NCBI GenBank assembly: GCA_934481445.1
Contig: CAKSPC010000005.1
Location: forward strand, 3,024-67,023
Direction of reading: 5' to 3'
DNA from: an uncultured Oscillospiraceae bacterium
GTDB taxonomy: Bacteria; Bacillota; Clostridia; Oscillospirales; Ruminococcaceae
Length of the DNA: 64,000 nucleotides
Shown here: positions 27,996-35,809 of the stretch, piece by piece
Layout of the letters: each line of letters begins with the position of its first letter
How positions within the stretch are numbered: the stretch's first letter is position 1
The notes under the pieces: generated by a model
What the model saw: the letters and a program-made list of their open reading frames with translations, nothing else
The model's database searches: none
What the model was told of the DNA's origin: nothing
Program-made: the position numbers and the translations under genes

Positions 27996-28534
27996 TTTTG
28001 GATATACTGAACTATTTTCGCAGCCTCACCACAGAGCAGCTTTTCGTTGCGGCGGCGGGGCTGCTGCTCGTTGCGGCGGGATTTTTCCTGCTTAGAAACA
28101 CGCGGCGGGCGGCAAACGCACGGCTGCGCAGAAAGGTGCGGCGGGGCGGATTTATCTCCAGCACGGACTTCGAAAAGAACTGGATAATCAGCGGCGGGGA
28201 AACTCCCGTCGGGTACAAATACGCGGATTTCCCCGGATGCTATGTTATCATGATATTTGCTTCGCCCGTGCGGGGAAAGCGGTTTTATAACTACGAAAAT
28301 ATTTACATCGGTCAGTCGGTGAACGTCTGCCAGCGGGTGCATAACCACTTCAACGGCAAGGGCAAGGGGGATATATACGCGGATATAAAGTACGGAAAAT
28401 ACGCGTATGTGCGTATCGTCCCTGTGAAAGCGAAGCGGCTCAACGACATGGAAACCGCGCTGATAGACGCTTTCAGCGCCACGGACAGCTATAACAAAAC
28501 AAAGGGCGGCGCGAAGGTCACCCGCGTAAAATAA
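27992..28534 (+). CDS. Membrane-anchored GIY-YIG domain protein
   Basis: 180 residues from a GTG overlapping the relA stop. An N-terminal hydrophobic segment (about 16-34) is followed by basic residues, which predicts a cytoplasmic C-terminal domain. That domain reads as a GIY-YIG fold: GCYVIMIF for GIY, NIYIGQS for YIG, then the Arg of CQRVHNH, the Glu of LNDMETALI, and a final Asn in DSYNKTKGG. These are the positions that form the nuclease active site in the family. No strong ribosome binding site is visible, so translation probably depends on relA. The substrate is unknown. A membrane-tethered nuclease coupled to the alarmone gene is unusual and I know no described function for it. Confidence 0.7.
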   Translation: MILDILNYFRSLTTEQLFVAAAGLLLVAAGFFLLRNTRRAANARLRRKVRRGGFISSTDFEKNWIISGGETPVGYKYADFPGCYVIMIFASPVRGKRFYNYENIYIGQSVNVCQRVHNHFNGKGKGDIYADIKYGKYAYVRIVPVKAKRLNDMETALIDAFSATDSYNKTKGGAKVTRVK

Positions 28535-28545
28535 CGGAGGAAAAC

Positions 28546-29178
28546 ATGAAAGACGTATATATGCTCCCGCTCGGGGAGCTCGGGGCAAATTGCTATATAA
28601 TCCCCACCGCGGACAAAAGGGCAGTGGTGATAGACCCTGCTTCCGCAACGGAAGTGCTGATGTTTTTGCAGAGTAATGATCTCACCCTCGGTTCGATAAT
28701 CATAACCCACGGGCATTTCGACCACTTCGCGGGGGTGTACGAGCTGAAAAAGCAGACCGGCGCGGAGGTGATAGCCCCCGCCATGGACGCGCAGATGCTC
28801 ACAAACTCTACAAAATGCTGGGCGGATTTCATGCCGCATACGGAGTTCCACCCGATAGTTCCCGACAGGACGTTTTCTGAGAACGAGGAATTCACCGCCT
28901 GCGGCGTTGAATTCAGGACAATGGCAGCTCCGGGGCACACGATAGGAAGCTGCCTGCTGTTCTGCAAGACCCTCGGAAACGTGATATTCTCGGGGGACGT
29001 GCTGTTTCGCGGCGCTGTAGGAAGAACGGATGGCTTTTCGGGCAGCAGACTGCAGATGAAAGAAACGCTGCATGAAATCAACCTTATTGAGGGCGAATAC
29101 ACGATATACTGCGGCCATGGCGAGCCGACCACCCTCGAAACCGAGAAAAAATACAACCCCTACGTCGGGGCGTACTGA
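28546..29178 (+). CDS. Metallo-beta-lactamase-fold hydrolase (glyoxalase II-like)
   Basis: 210 residues with GGAGG before the ATG. Metal-binding motif THGHFDHFAG (HxHxDH) near residue 56, later His in APGHTIGS, Asp in FSGDVLF and His in CGHGEPT complete the two-metal site of the short YcbL-type branch. Such enzymes hydrolyse thioesters related to S-lactoylglutathione, but the true substrate in thiol-poor clostridia is uncertain. The position between relA and hemZ is common in this group. It is 17 bases before the hemZ start. Confidence 0.88.
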   Translation: MKDVYMLPLGELGANCYIIPTADKRAVVIDPASATEVLMFLQSNDLTLGSIIITHGHFDHFAGVYELKKQTGAEVIAPAMDAQMLTNSTKCWADFMPHTEFHPIVPDRTFSENEEFTACGVEFRTMAAPGHTIGSCLLFCKTLGNVIFSGDVLFRGAVGRTDGFSGSRLQMKETLHEINLIEGEYTIYCGHGEPTTLETEKKYNPYVGAY

Positions 29179-29195
29179 GGAGCGCGCAGGACACC

Positions 29196-30617
29196 ATGAC
29201 ACTTATTTTCAGCGGACACCCGTTCGCATACGAAACCGAGCGGCTTTTCAGAAGCTTCTTCCCGCCCGTTAAAATAGCCATGACAAACAGCGCCGAGGAC
29301 GTTTCGGGGGACTTCTGCCTTACGGAGCGCAGCGAAAGCGGTGGCGTTATAATGCTGTCCGTCGAGATGTCAGCGGGGGAATTTTCAAGGAAAATGACCA
29401 CGGAAATTCCGACGGGCACGCCCGACAAGGAGCAGGAAAGGGCGCTGTGCGTGCTGCTTTACAGGGTGCTGAGCGAATACACGGGCGTCAGGCCGCCGTG
29501 GGGAATACTCACGGGGATACGCCCCGTGAAGCTGCTTGCGGATATGGACGAAAACGCCGCGGCGGAGCGGCTGCTCGTTTCCCACGAAAAAACCAAGCTT
29601 GCGCACAGGATAAACGCAGTCCAGAAGCCCATCATAGCGGGCATTCCCGGGCGGTCGTTCAGCCTTTATGTTTCGATACCGTTCTGCCCGACGCGGTGCA
29701 GCTACTGCAGCTTTGTGAGCCATTCCGTCGACAAGGCGGCGGGGCTGGTCGGGGATTATCTCGACAGGCTGTGCGAGGAGCTTTCGCTGACCGCGGAAAC
29801 TGCCCGCAGCGCGGGTCTGCACCTTGATACGATATATTTCGGCGGGGGAACGCCCACGACCCTTTCGGCGGAGCAGCTGAAGCGGCTGTTTGCCGCGCTG
29901 GAATGCTTTGATCTTTCCGCCGTGCGGGAGTTCACCGTTGAGGCGGGCAGACCCGACACCATCACCCGCGAGAAGCTGGAGGCGATAAAGCAGGCGGGGG
30001 CGGGGAGGATATCCGTGAACCCGCAGACCATGAACGACAGCGTCCTCGAAGCGGTCGGCAGGCGCCACAACACTGCGCAGACCGAGCGTGCATACGCGCT
30101 TGCGCGGGAAGTGGGGTTCGACAGTATTAATATGGATCTCATCGCGGGGCTGCCGACGGACACGGTGGAGGGCTTTATACGCAGCCTTGACCGCGTGTGC
30201 GAGCTTGCCCCCGAGAACATTACGGTGCATTCGCTTTCGCTGAAGCGGGCGGCGCGGCTGTTCCGCGAGCGGGAATGCGAGCCGTCCGGCGCATATGAAA
30301 TGACGTCCTATGCCCACGAAAAGCTCTCCGCCTGCGGCTACGAGCCGTATTATCTCTACCGCCAGAAAAACACCGCGGACAACTGCGAAAACACGGGCTA
30401 CGCAAAGCCGCGCACCGAAAGCCTGTACAATATGTTCATCATGGAAGAGGTGCAGACGATACTTGCGGTTGGCGCGGGGGCTTCCACAAAGCTTGTGGAC
30501 ATCCCGTCGAAGCGCATCGAGCGCATATCCAACCTTAAATACCCATACGAATATTTGAGCAGATTTAACGAAGTTAAGGCAGGAAAGAGTAAAATAATTG
30601 ACTTCTTTGACAAATAA
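29196..30617 (+). CDS. hemZ: Radical SAM protein, HemZ-type coproporphyrinogen dehydrogenase homolog
   Basis: 473 residues. After about 150 residues typical of HemZ, the radical SAM core opens with IPFCPTRCSYCSF, the CxxxCxxC cluster ligands near residue 165, then FGGGTPTTL and the GRPDTI and SVNPQTMN segments. HemN/HemZ-like enzymes are named for oxygen-independent coproporphyrinogen oxidation, but many clostridia carry HemZ without a complete haem pathway, so the reaction here is not certain. No other haem gene is in the window. Confidence 0.88.
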   Translation: MTLIFSGHPFAYETERLFRSFFPPVKIAMTNSAEDVSGDFCLTERSESGGVIMLSVEMSAGEFSRKMTTEIPTGTPDKEQERALCVLLYRVLSEYTGVRPPWGILTGIRPVKLLADMDENAAAERLLVSHEKTKLAHRINAVQKPIIAGIPGRSFSLYVSIPFCPTRCSYCSFVSHSVDKAAGLVGDYLDRLCEELSLTAETARSAGLHLDTIYFGGGTPTTLSAEQLKRLFAALECFDLSAVREFTVEAGRPDTITREKLEAIKQAGAGRISVNPQTMNDSVLEAVGRRHNTAQTERAYALAREVGFDSINMDLIAGLPTDTVEGFIRSLDRVCELAPENITVHSLSLKRAARLFRERECEPSGAYEMTSYAHEKLSACGYEPYYLYRQKNTADNCENTGYAKPRTESLYNMFIMEEVQTILAVGAGASTKLVDIPSKRIERISNLKYPYEYLSRFNEVKAGKSKIIDFFDK

Positions 30618-30651
30618 ATTGCTAAATCATGCACACTTATTGAATAAATGG

Positions 30652-30680
30652 TTGACAAGGCGCACGTTTTATTATAAAAT
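30652..30680 (+). promoter_or_regulatory. Promoter of the small membrane protein gene
   Basis: TTGACA (30652) with TAAAAT (30675-30680) at 17 bases, or TATAAA (30673) at 15 bases; a strong site with an AT-rich surround. Confidence 0.75.
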
Positions 30681-30733
30681 AAAACAAGCAGGTATGCTGC
30701 AAATAAGTTTGAGTTATTTATATGGAGGTTACT

Positions 30734-31000
30734 ATGGACGCAAAAACAACAGGTATCGTTGCATATCTTACTTGGATCGGTCTGCTGATCGCTTATCTCG
30801 CAGGCGATAAGGAAGGCGCTAAGTTCCACATCAACCAGTCGCTGGTTCTGGTTCTGTTCGGTCTGCTGGGCGCTATTCCCGTTGTAGGCTGGATCTGGGA
30901 GATATTTATGTTCGTTTGCTGGATCATCGCTTTCGTTGGCGCTGTTCAGGGTCAGGAAAAGGAAGTTCCCCTGCTTGGCAAGATCAAGATCATCAAGTAA
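30734..31000 (+). CDS. Small integral membrane protein, probably highly expressed
   Basis: 88 residues; the ATG at 30734 is five bases after a perfect GGAGG (an ATG at 30722 overlaps the ribosome binding site and is rejected). Two or three hydrophobic segments: IVAYLTWIGLLIAYLAG, LVLVLFGLLGAIPVVGWIW and IFMFVCWIIAFVGAV. The layout and FHINQSL motif resemble the DUF4870/Tic20-like family of short membrane proteins. Codons (GTT, CTG, ATC, GCT) differ from the GC-ending pattern of neighbours and resemble the ribosomal genes at the end of the window. Together with the strong promoter and own terminator this suggests abundance. Function unknown. Confidence 0.75.
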   Translation: MDAKTTGIVAYLTWIGLLIAYLAGDKEGAKFHINQSLVLVLFGLLGAIPVVGWIWEIFMFVCWIIAFVGAVQGQEKEVPLLGKIKIIK

Positions 31001-31024
31001 TGAACGATTGATTTCATACATAAT

Positions 31025-31058
31025 GTCCCGCCCGAAACGGCGGGATATTTCTTTTTAA
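31025..31058 (+). terminator. Terminator of the small membrane protein gene
   Basis: TCCCGCC / GGCGGGA stem with CGAAAC loop, followed by TATTTCTTTTT. Confidence 0.85.
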
Positions 31059-31084
31059 AAAATCAAAAAATCCCCCGATATTCC

Positions 31085-31113
31085 TTGCATTTGCACGAAA
31101 ATAGTGGTATAAT
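31085..31113 (+). promoter_or_regulatory. Promoter of the mreB-type gene
   Basis: TTGCAT (31085) and TATAAT (31108) with a 17-base spacer, 58 bases before the ATG. Confidence 0.75.
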
Positions 31114-31170
31114 AAAATAGAATATACAAATTACATTTTAATACAGAACAGAAACAGGAGAGAATCAGAA

Positions 31171-32187
31171 ATGGCACTGGATATAGGAATAGACCTCGGT
31201 ACCGCGAATATAATCATTACCGTTGCGGGAAAGGGCATAGTTGTTAACGAGCCGTCCGTCGTCGCATACGACAAGAAAAAGAAGGCAGTTGTTGCCGTCG
31301 GTACGGAAGCATATAAAATGATCGGCAGGACCCCCGAGTACATCGTTGCCGTGCGCCCGCTGAAGGACGGCGTTATCTCTGACAACGACATGACGCAGGC
31401 TATGATACGCGAGTTCATCCACATGGTAAACGGCGGCTTCATGGTAAAGCCGAGGGTGGTCCTCTGCGTGCCCAGCTCCATCACCGATGTTGAGAGAAGA
31501 GCCGTTGTAGAGGCGGCGCTGTCCGCGGGCGCAAGAAAGGTGTTCCTTATCGAGGAGCCCATCGCGGCGCTTATCGGCGCGGGGGTGGATATCTCCAAGC
31601 CCAACGGCACGATGGTCGTTGATATCGGCGGCGGCACGGCGGATGTGGCGATAGTTTCCTTTAACGGCATTGTGCAGTCCCGCTCCATAAAGATGGCGGG
31701 CAACAAGTTTGACGCCGCGATAATTCGCCATATCACGCAGAAATATAAGATACTCATCGGCGAAAAGACCGCCGAAAAGGCTAAGATGGAGATAGGCAAC
31801 GTCTTTGATCCCACCGGCGAAAAGAAAATGACCATCCGCGGCAGGCACCTGCTGAGGGGCCTTCCAGAGAGTATTGAGATATCCGACATGGATATATACG
31901 AAGCGCTACACGAAAACGCCATGGAGATAGTCGAGCAGGTAAAGCTCGTGCTGGAGTCCACTCCCCCCGAGCTTGTCGGCGATATCCTCTCCAACGGAAT
32001 CATGCTCACCGGCGGCGGAGCGATGCTCGGCGGCCTTGCGGAGCTTATCTCCGACAACGTCGGCGCGCCCTGCTATGTTGCGGACAGACCCATCGAGTGC
32101 GTTGCGCGCGGCGTTGACACGGCGTTCAAGATGTCCAACGACCTGCTGGACGGCTTCGAGCAGGTATCGCTTTACGGCTTCAAATAA
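31171..32187 (+). CDS. mreB: MreB/Mbl-type rod-shape actin homolog
   Basis: 338 residues with actin-fold phosphate and adenosine motifs: GIDLGTANI at the N-terminus, EEPIAALIGAG, VVDIGGGTADVA and LTGGGAMLGG. Bacterial actin homologs of this type form membrane-bound filaments that steer side-wall synthesis. There is no mreC or mreD nearby, which fits a second (Mbl-like) copy or a dispersed arrangement; I cannot tell MreB from Mbl. It has its own promoter; the gene downstream begins 49 bases after the stop. Confidence 0.9.
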   Translation: MALDIGIDLGTANIIITVAGKGIVVNEPSVVAYDKKKKAVVAVGTEAYKMIGRTPEYIVAVRPLKDGVISDNDMTQAMIREFIHMVNGGFMVKPRVVLCVPSSITDVERRAVVEAALSAGARKVFLIEEPIAALIGAGVDISKPNGTMVVDIGGGTADVAIVSFNGIVQSRSIKMAGNKFDAAIIRHITQKYKILIGEKTAEKAKMEIGNVFDPTGEKKMTIRGRHLLRGLPESIEISDMDIYEALHENAMEIVEQVKLVLESTPPELVGDILSNGIMLTGGGAMLGGLAELISDNVGAPCYVADRPIECVARGVDTAFKMSNDLLDGFEQVSLYGFK

Positions 32188-32236
32188 TACCATATAATTC
32201 ACCGGGCATATCGGCAAAGGAGGTATTCATCGCTCC

Positions 32237-34171
32237 ATGAAAAGGATAAAGACCATCGGCGTATGCTGTACAACGGTCCACAAGGAACCTGTTAAGGATA
32301 TAATAGATTCGCTTGCGCTTAAAGTAAAGGAGAGCGGCGAGTACCGTATGCTGGTATATCAGTGCTTCGGCGACCTGTTTTATTTTACCTCGAGCGACTA
32401 CGGCGCGCGTTCGGTTTTCGATATCTTCAACTGTGATATGCTGGATGTCATGGTGGTGCTGACCACCAGCATACACGACCGCAGCGTTGTCAAGAAGATA
32501 GTGTCGAAATGCCTTGCGAACGGGGTTCAGGTGATCTCCGTTGCGGAAGAGATGGACGGCGCATATTGCTGCAAGCTGGGCTTCGGCGAAGCATTCAGCG
32601 AGATAGTCGAGCACGTTATAAGCGTCCACAACTGCAGGAAAATAAAGGTCATGGCGGGCTATCCCGACAACGATTTCTCCCTTACGAGGGTGAACAGCTG
32701 TGCGGAGGTAATGAAGCGACACGGTCTGAAGCTTGAGGAGAATGACATCCTCTACGGAAACTTCTGGGATCAGCCGACGTTCGAGGCGATGGACGCTTTC
32801 TTCGCAAGCGGGGAGCCGCTTCCCGACGCATTCGTCTGCTGCAACGATTCCATGGCGATGGCCGTATGCTCGAAGCTTACGGAGCATGGATACAGCGTTC
32901 CCAACGACGTTATCGTAACGGGCTTCGACGGGATAGAGATAGAGCGGTATCACAATCCGCGGCTCTGTACCGCCGTATGCGACAGCGACAAAATTGCCGA
33001 TGTTATAATGAAGATGTCGGATGATATCACATCCGGCGCGCCATGCAAGCCGTACAGCGTGCAGGTGTCGTACGACCCGGTGTTCTCGGAAAGCTGCGGC
33101 TGCCGGCAGCACAGCAGCGCGGACAGAAACAGGCTGCTCACCGATTATGTAAGAAGCCACTCGGAATTCCGCGTTTTCGAGGAGCACATGGACAACATGG
33201 AAAACGACATTGCCGCCGACCCCACCCCGAAAAAGGTGCGGGACGTGCTGAAAGGATACGGCTTCAAAGGTTCGGCGCTGTGCGTGACCAAGGCTCTGCA
33301 GGATTATTTCAGCGGGAATTCCGATTCTGAAAACATTTTTGAAACTACTTACCCGCAGCAGATGGTCATGCTGTGCAACACGATTGACGAAGCGCAGCAG
33401 TATGACAATATGGAGTTTTCCTCGGATATACTCCTGCCCGACCTTGACGGCGCGTTTGATGTTGAATACAAAACGCTGTTTGTGATACCTGTGTATTTCC
33501 AGCGTACTGTTATGGGGTATTATGTGACTCCGTATGTGCGTCAGACTATGCACAACGACCGCCTGTGCGCGTTTTCCATGACCCTCAACCGCTGCCTTGA
33601 AACAATGCGCCTGCATGAGCATCTTTCGGTGCTTAACCGCAGACTGAGTTTCCTTTTCACGCACGATCAGCTTACGGGGATATACAACAGATACGGATTT
33701 TACAACAGCTTCAGCGGCTGCATAAACAATGTTGACGGCAGGAAGGATGTTTTTATCGTGTCCGCCGACCTCAACGATATGAAGGACATCAACGACAAGC
33801 ACGGCCACTCCGCGGGCGACGATGCGCTGGTCATAACCGCAAAGGCGCTTACCATGGCGGCGGACGGGGACGACGAGATAATCTGCTCCCGTTTCGGCGG
33901 CGATGAATTCGTCGTTGCAAAGGTTTGCTCGGGCGACGCGGGAAGGCAGGGCGAGCGGTATCGCAGCAAATTCACAGCGGCGCTGAAAGAGCTGAACGCC
34001 ACCTCGGGCAAGCCATACATAGTTCGCGTAAGCTTCGGACTGTATCATTCCGCGCTGGAAGGCGTGAACAGCATAGATTCCCTGCTTGAGCTTGCGGATG
34101 AGCTGATGTATTCGGATAAGGCAAGATATAAGCGCAGACCAAGAAATCTTCCTCGGCTGGGGAAGAAGTGA
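32237..34171 (+). CDS. Cytosolic LacI-type ligand-binding domain fused to diguanylate cyclase
   Basis: 644 residues, start ATG with AAAGGAGG upstream. Residues 1 to about 285 match the periplasmic-binding-like fold of LacI/GalR regulators (IGVCCTTV..., DAFVCCNDSMAMAV, VIVTGFDGIEIERY), but there is no HTH and no signal peptide, so it should sense a ligand in the cytoplasm. A middle region (about 290-470) is of unclear fold. The GGDEF domain (about 480-635) has HDQLTGIYNR and an intact RFGGDEF at about 552-558; no RxxD inhibitory site stands at the usual position. It should make c-di-GMP in response to a small molecule, perhaps a sugar. The facing operon degrades galactomannan, which hints at the ligand but does not prove it. 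Confidence 0.85.
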   Translation: MKRIKTIGVCCTTVHKEPVKDIIDSLALKVKESGEYRMLVYQCFGDLFYFTSSDYGARSVFDIFNCDMLDVMVVLTTSIHDRSVVKKIVSKCLANGVQVISVAEEMDGAYCCKLGFGEAFSEIVEHVISVHNCRKIKVMAGYPDNDFSLTRVNSCAEVMKRHGLKLEENDILYGNFWDQPTFEAMDAFFASGEPLPDAFVCCNDSMAMAVCSKLTEHGYSVPNDVIVTGFDGIEIERYHNPRLCTAVCDSDKIADVIMKMSDDITSGAPCKPYSVQVSYDPVFSESCGCRQHSSADRNRLLTDYVRSHSEFRVFEEHMDNMENDIAADPTPKKVRDVLKGYGFKGSALCVTKALQDYFSGNSDSENIFETTYPQQMVMLCNTIDEAQQYDNMEFSSDILLPDLDGAFDVEYKTLFVIPVYFQRTVMGYYVTPYVRQTMHNDRLCAFSMTLNRCLETMRLHEHLSVLNRRLSFLFTHDQLTGIYNRYGFYNSFSGCINNVDGRKDVFIVSADLNDMKDINDKHGHSAGDDALVITAKALTMAADGDDEIICSRFGGDEFVVAKVCSGDAGRQGERYRSKFTAALKELNATSGKPYIVRVSFGLYHSALEGVNSIDSLLELADELMYSDKARYKRRPRNLPRLGKK

Positions 34172-34179
34172 TAAAAAAT

Positions 34180-34203
34180 ACCCCCGAAATTTCTTTCGGG
34201 GGT
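34180..34203. terminator. Shared bidirectional terminator
   Basis: Perfect stem ACCCCCGAAA / TTTCGGGGGT between two converging genes. The minus side is followed by ATTTTTTATC, the better T-run. Confidence 0.85.
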
Positions 34204-34216
34204 CATCTTTATGCCA

Positions 34217-35584
34217 TCAGGACTGCGTTCTGAAATAATTCCAAGTATTTATAGCCTCGGGGAGCTTATGCTCGCCCGAACGGAACTGCGGAAGCTTGTT
34301 CCATGTGATAAGGTTATCGCTGGAGAAATACTGTTTCAGAAGCTCCTCCGTAATACGGTCGGTGTTGGCGCTGGGTGTGCCGTCGATGTCCGTGAGGGCT
34401 GTTCCGCCCGCCGCCTTATAGATGAAATCGCCGTTCCATATCATGTAGTAGAGCCATGTTACGCCCTCTTCCATGCACTGGTCGGGATCGGGGATATATC
34501 CCGCCTCGGACAGCGCCAGCATCTTGCCCTCGTAGGTGTAGCTCTTGAGTTCCTCGTACTTGTTGGTGAGGGGTGAGTGGTCAAGGCTGTCCGCGTAGTA
34601 GTCTATGCCCGCGATGTCGTAGGTGTTCGGGTCGACGGTGGTGTATTTGCTCTGACCGTTCCAGACCCAGATCAGATTTGAAAGCTTGTGGTAGTTTTCA
34701 AGACGGTCGTACATCATGTACCACAGGCGCTGGAATGTTTCGGGGTAAGTGCCGTCCTTCAGAAGCTGCTTGTCGCCCGGCTGAAGTCCCCACCAGAACC
34801 ACGCGCCGCTTGCTTCGTGGAACGGACGGAACAGGACGGTAACTCCCGCCTTTTCAAGCTGCTGGAGATAGTTCGCAATCTTGTCGATGTCGTGAACGAC
34901 AACTTCGTATTCCTTGGTGCCGGGGGTCGTGGCGTTGAGGGGGTCCCAGTTGATTATCTCGTCCTGATAGAACGCATAGCCCTGCGAGCGGTCGTCAACG
35001 TCGCGGGGAACGTTCCAGTGCCATGTGAAGGTTACAAGGCCGCCGTTTTCCGTACCCCATTCTATCGCCGCATTCACCATGCTGGTATCCTCATAGGAGC
35101 CTGTGCAGAAGATGAAGTCGAAGCCCCTCATCGCGGGGAGATCTTCAGTCGCGAGGTAGTATACCTTGTCCTCATAGACCTTGTTTACATCCATCTGCTG
35201 CTGGCATGAGATTATCTGCTTTCCGTAAACGCTCTTCAGGTAGTTGAACACCTCCATGGTGTTTTCGTTCTTGCGGGCGTTTTCGGAAACGGGCTGATCA
35301 AGGTCGACTTCCTTTGCAGCCATGGAAGCCTTGAACGCGTCGAAATCGGTTTCGTAGGAGAGCGCGGCGTCCATGTCGATATCGCCCTCGTCGTTGAACT
35401 TAACGGGGTTGGTGAGCCAGCCGCCGACTGCTTCTTCGGAGTTGTCGGAGCCGTTTGTGCCGGCGTCCGCGCCGTCGGAAACGGCGCTGTCCGCCGCGGA
35501 GCTTTCGTCAACGGATGATTTCGAGCATGCCGCGAGGGATATCACCATAGCTGCCGCAAGCACGGCAGAGAGGAGTTTTTTCAT
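34217..35584 (-). CDS. GH26 beta-mannanase lipoprotein
   Basis: 455 residues with a lipoprotein signal (lipobox LAAC about residues 17-20) and a Ser/Asp-rich linker, then a GH26 (beta/alpha)8 domain. The acid/base glutamate lies in LFRPFHEASGAWFWWG and the nucleophile in ALSEAGYIPD; HWNVPRD is also conserved in the family. GH26 enzymes cut beta-1,4-mannan backbones; the lipid anchor places it outside the cell membrane. It is the last gene of an operon with an alpha-galactosidase, so galactomannan is the likely polymer. It lies 21 bases after the small zinc-ribbon gene. Confidence 0.9.
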   Translation of the reverse strand: MKKLLSAVLAAAMVISLAACSKSSVDESSAADSAVSDGADAGTNGSDNSEEAVGGWLTNPVKFNDEGDIDMDAALSYETDFDAFKASMAAKEVDLDQPVSENARKNENTMEVFNYLKSVYGKQIISCQQQMDVNKVYEDKVYYLATEDLPAMRGFDFIFCTGSYEDTSMVNAAIEWGTENGGLVTFTWHWNVPRDVDDRSQGYAFYQDEIINWDPLNATTPGTKEYEVVVHDIDKIANYLQQLEKAGVTVLFRPFHEASGAWFWWGLQPGDKQLLKDGTYPETFQRLWYMMYDRLENYHKLSNLIWVWNGQSKYTTVDPNTYDIAGIDYYADSLDHSPLTNKYEELKSYTYEGKMLALSEAGYIPDPDQCMEEGVTWLYYMIWNGDFIYKAAGGTALTDIDGTPSANTDRITEELLKQYFSSDNLITWNKLPQFRSGEHKLPEAINTWNYFRTQS

Positions 35585-35605
35585 ATCTGTGTCCTTTCAA
35601 ACATA

Positions 35606-35809
35606 TCAGCGGAACAGCGTGCATTCGCCGCTTTTGCGGTAATATTCTATCCGCTGCCTTATCGCTTCGGAGGTAGTGCGGTAGTAGACTGCAAGGCAGT
35701 CTATGCAGAAAAATTCCTGCACGTTGCGCGATATCAGCTTCTGATTTATTGCAATGTCATCAGAGCCGAGGTGCGCGCCGCATTCCTTGCAGGTTTTCCA
35801 GTTTGCCAT
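35606..35809 (-). CDS. Small zinc-ribbon-like protein in the galactomannan operon
   Basis: 67 residues. The first base of its ATG is the last base of the alpha-galactosidase stop (TAATG), so the two are translationally coupled. Two Cys pairs, CKEC near residue 8 and CIDC near residue 36, would form a zinc ribbon; the C-terminal half (TTSEAIRQRIEYYRKSGECTLF) is helical. It has no signal peptide and is cytoplasmic. I know no function; a regulatory or RNA/DNA-binding role is conceivable. The tight position between two glycoside hydrolases is conserved context only within what I can see here. Confidence 0.75.
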   Translation of the reverse strand: MANWKTCKECGAHLGSDDIAINQKLISRNVQEFFCIDCLAVYYRTTSEAIRQRIEYYRKSGECTLFR

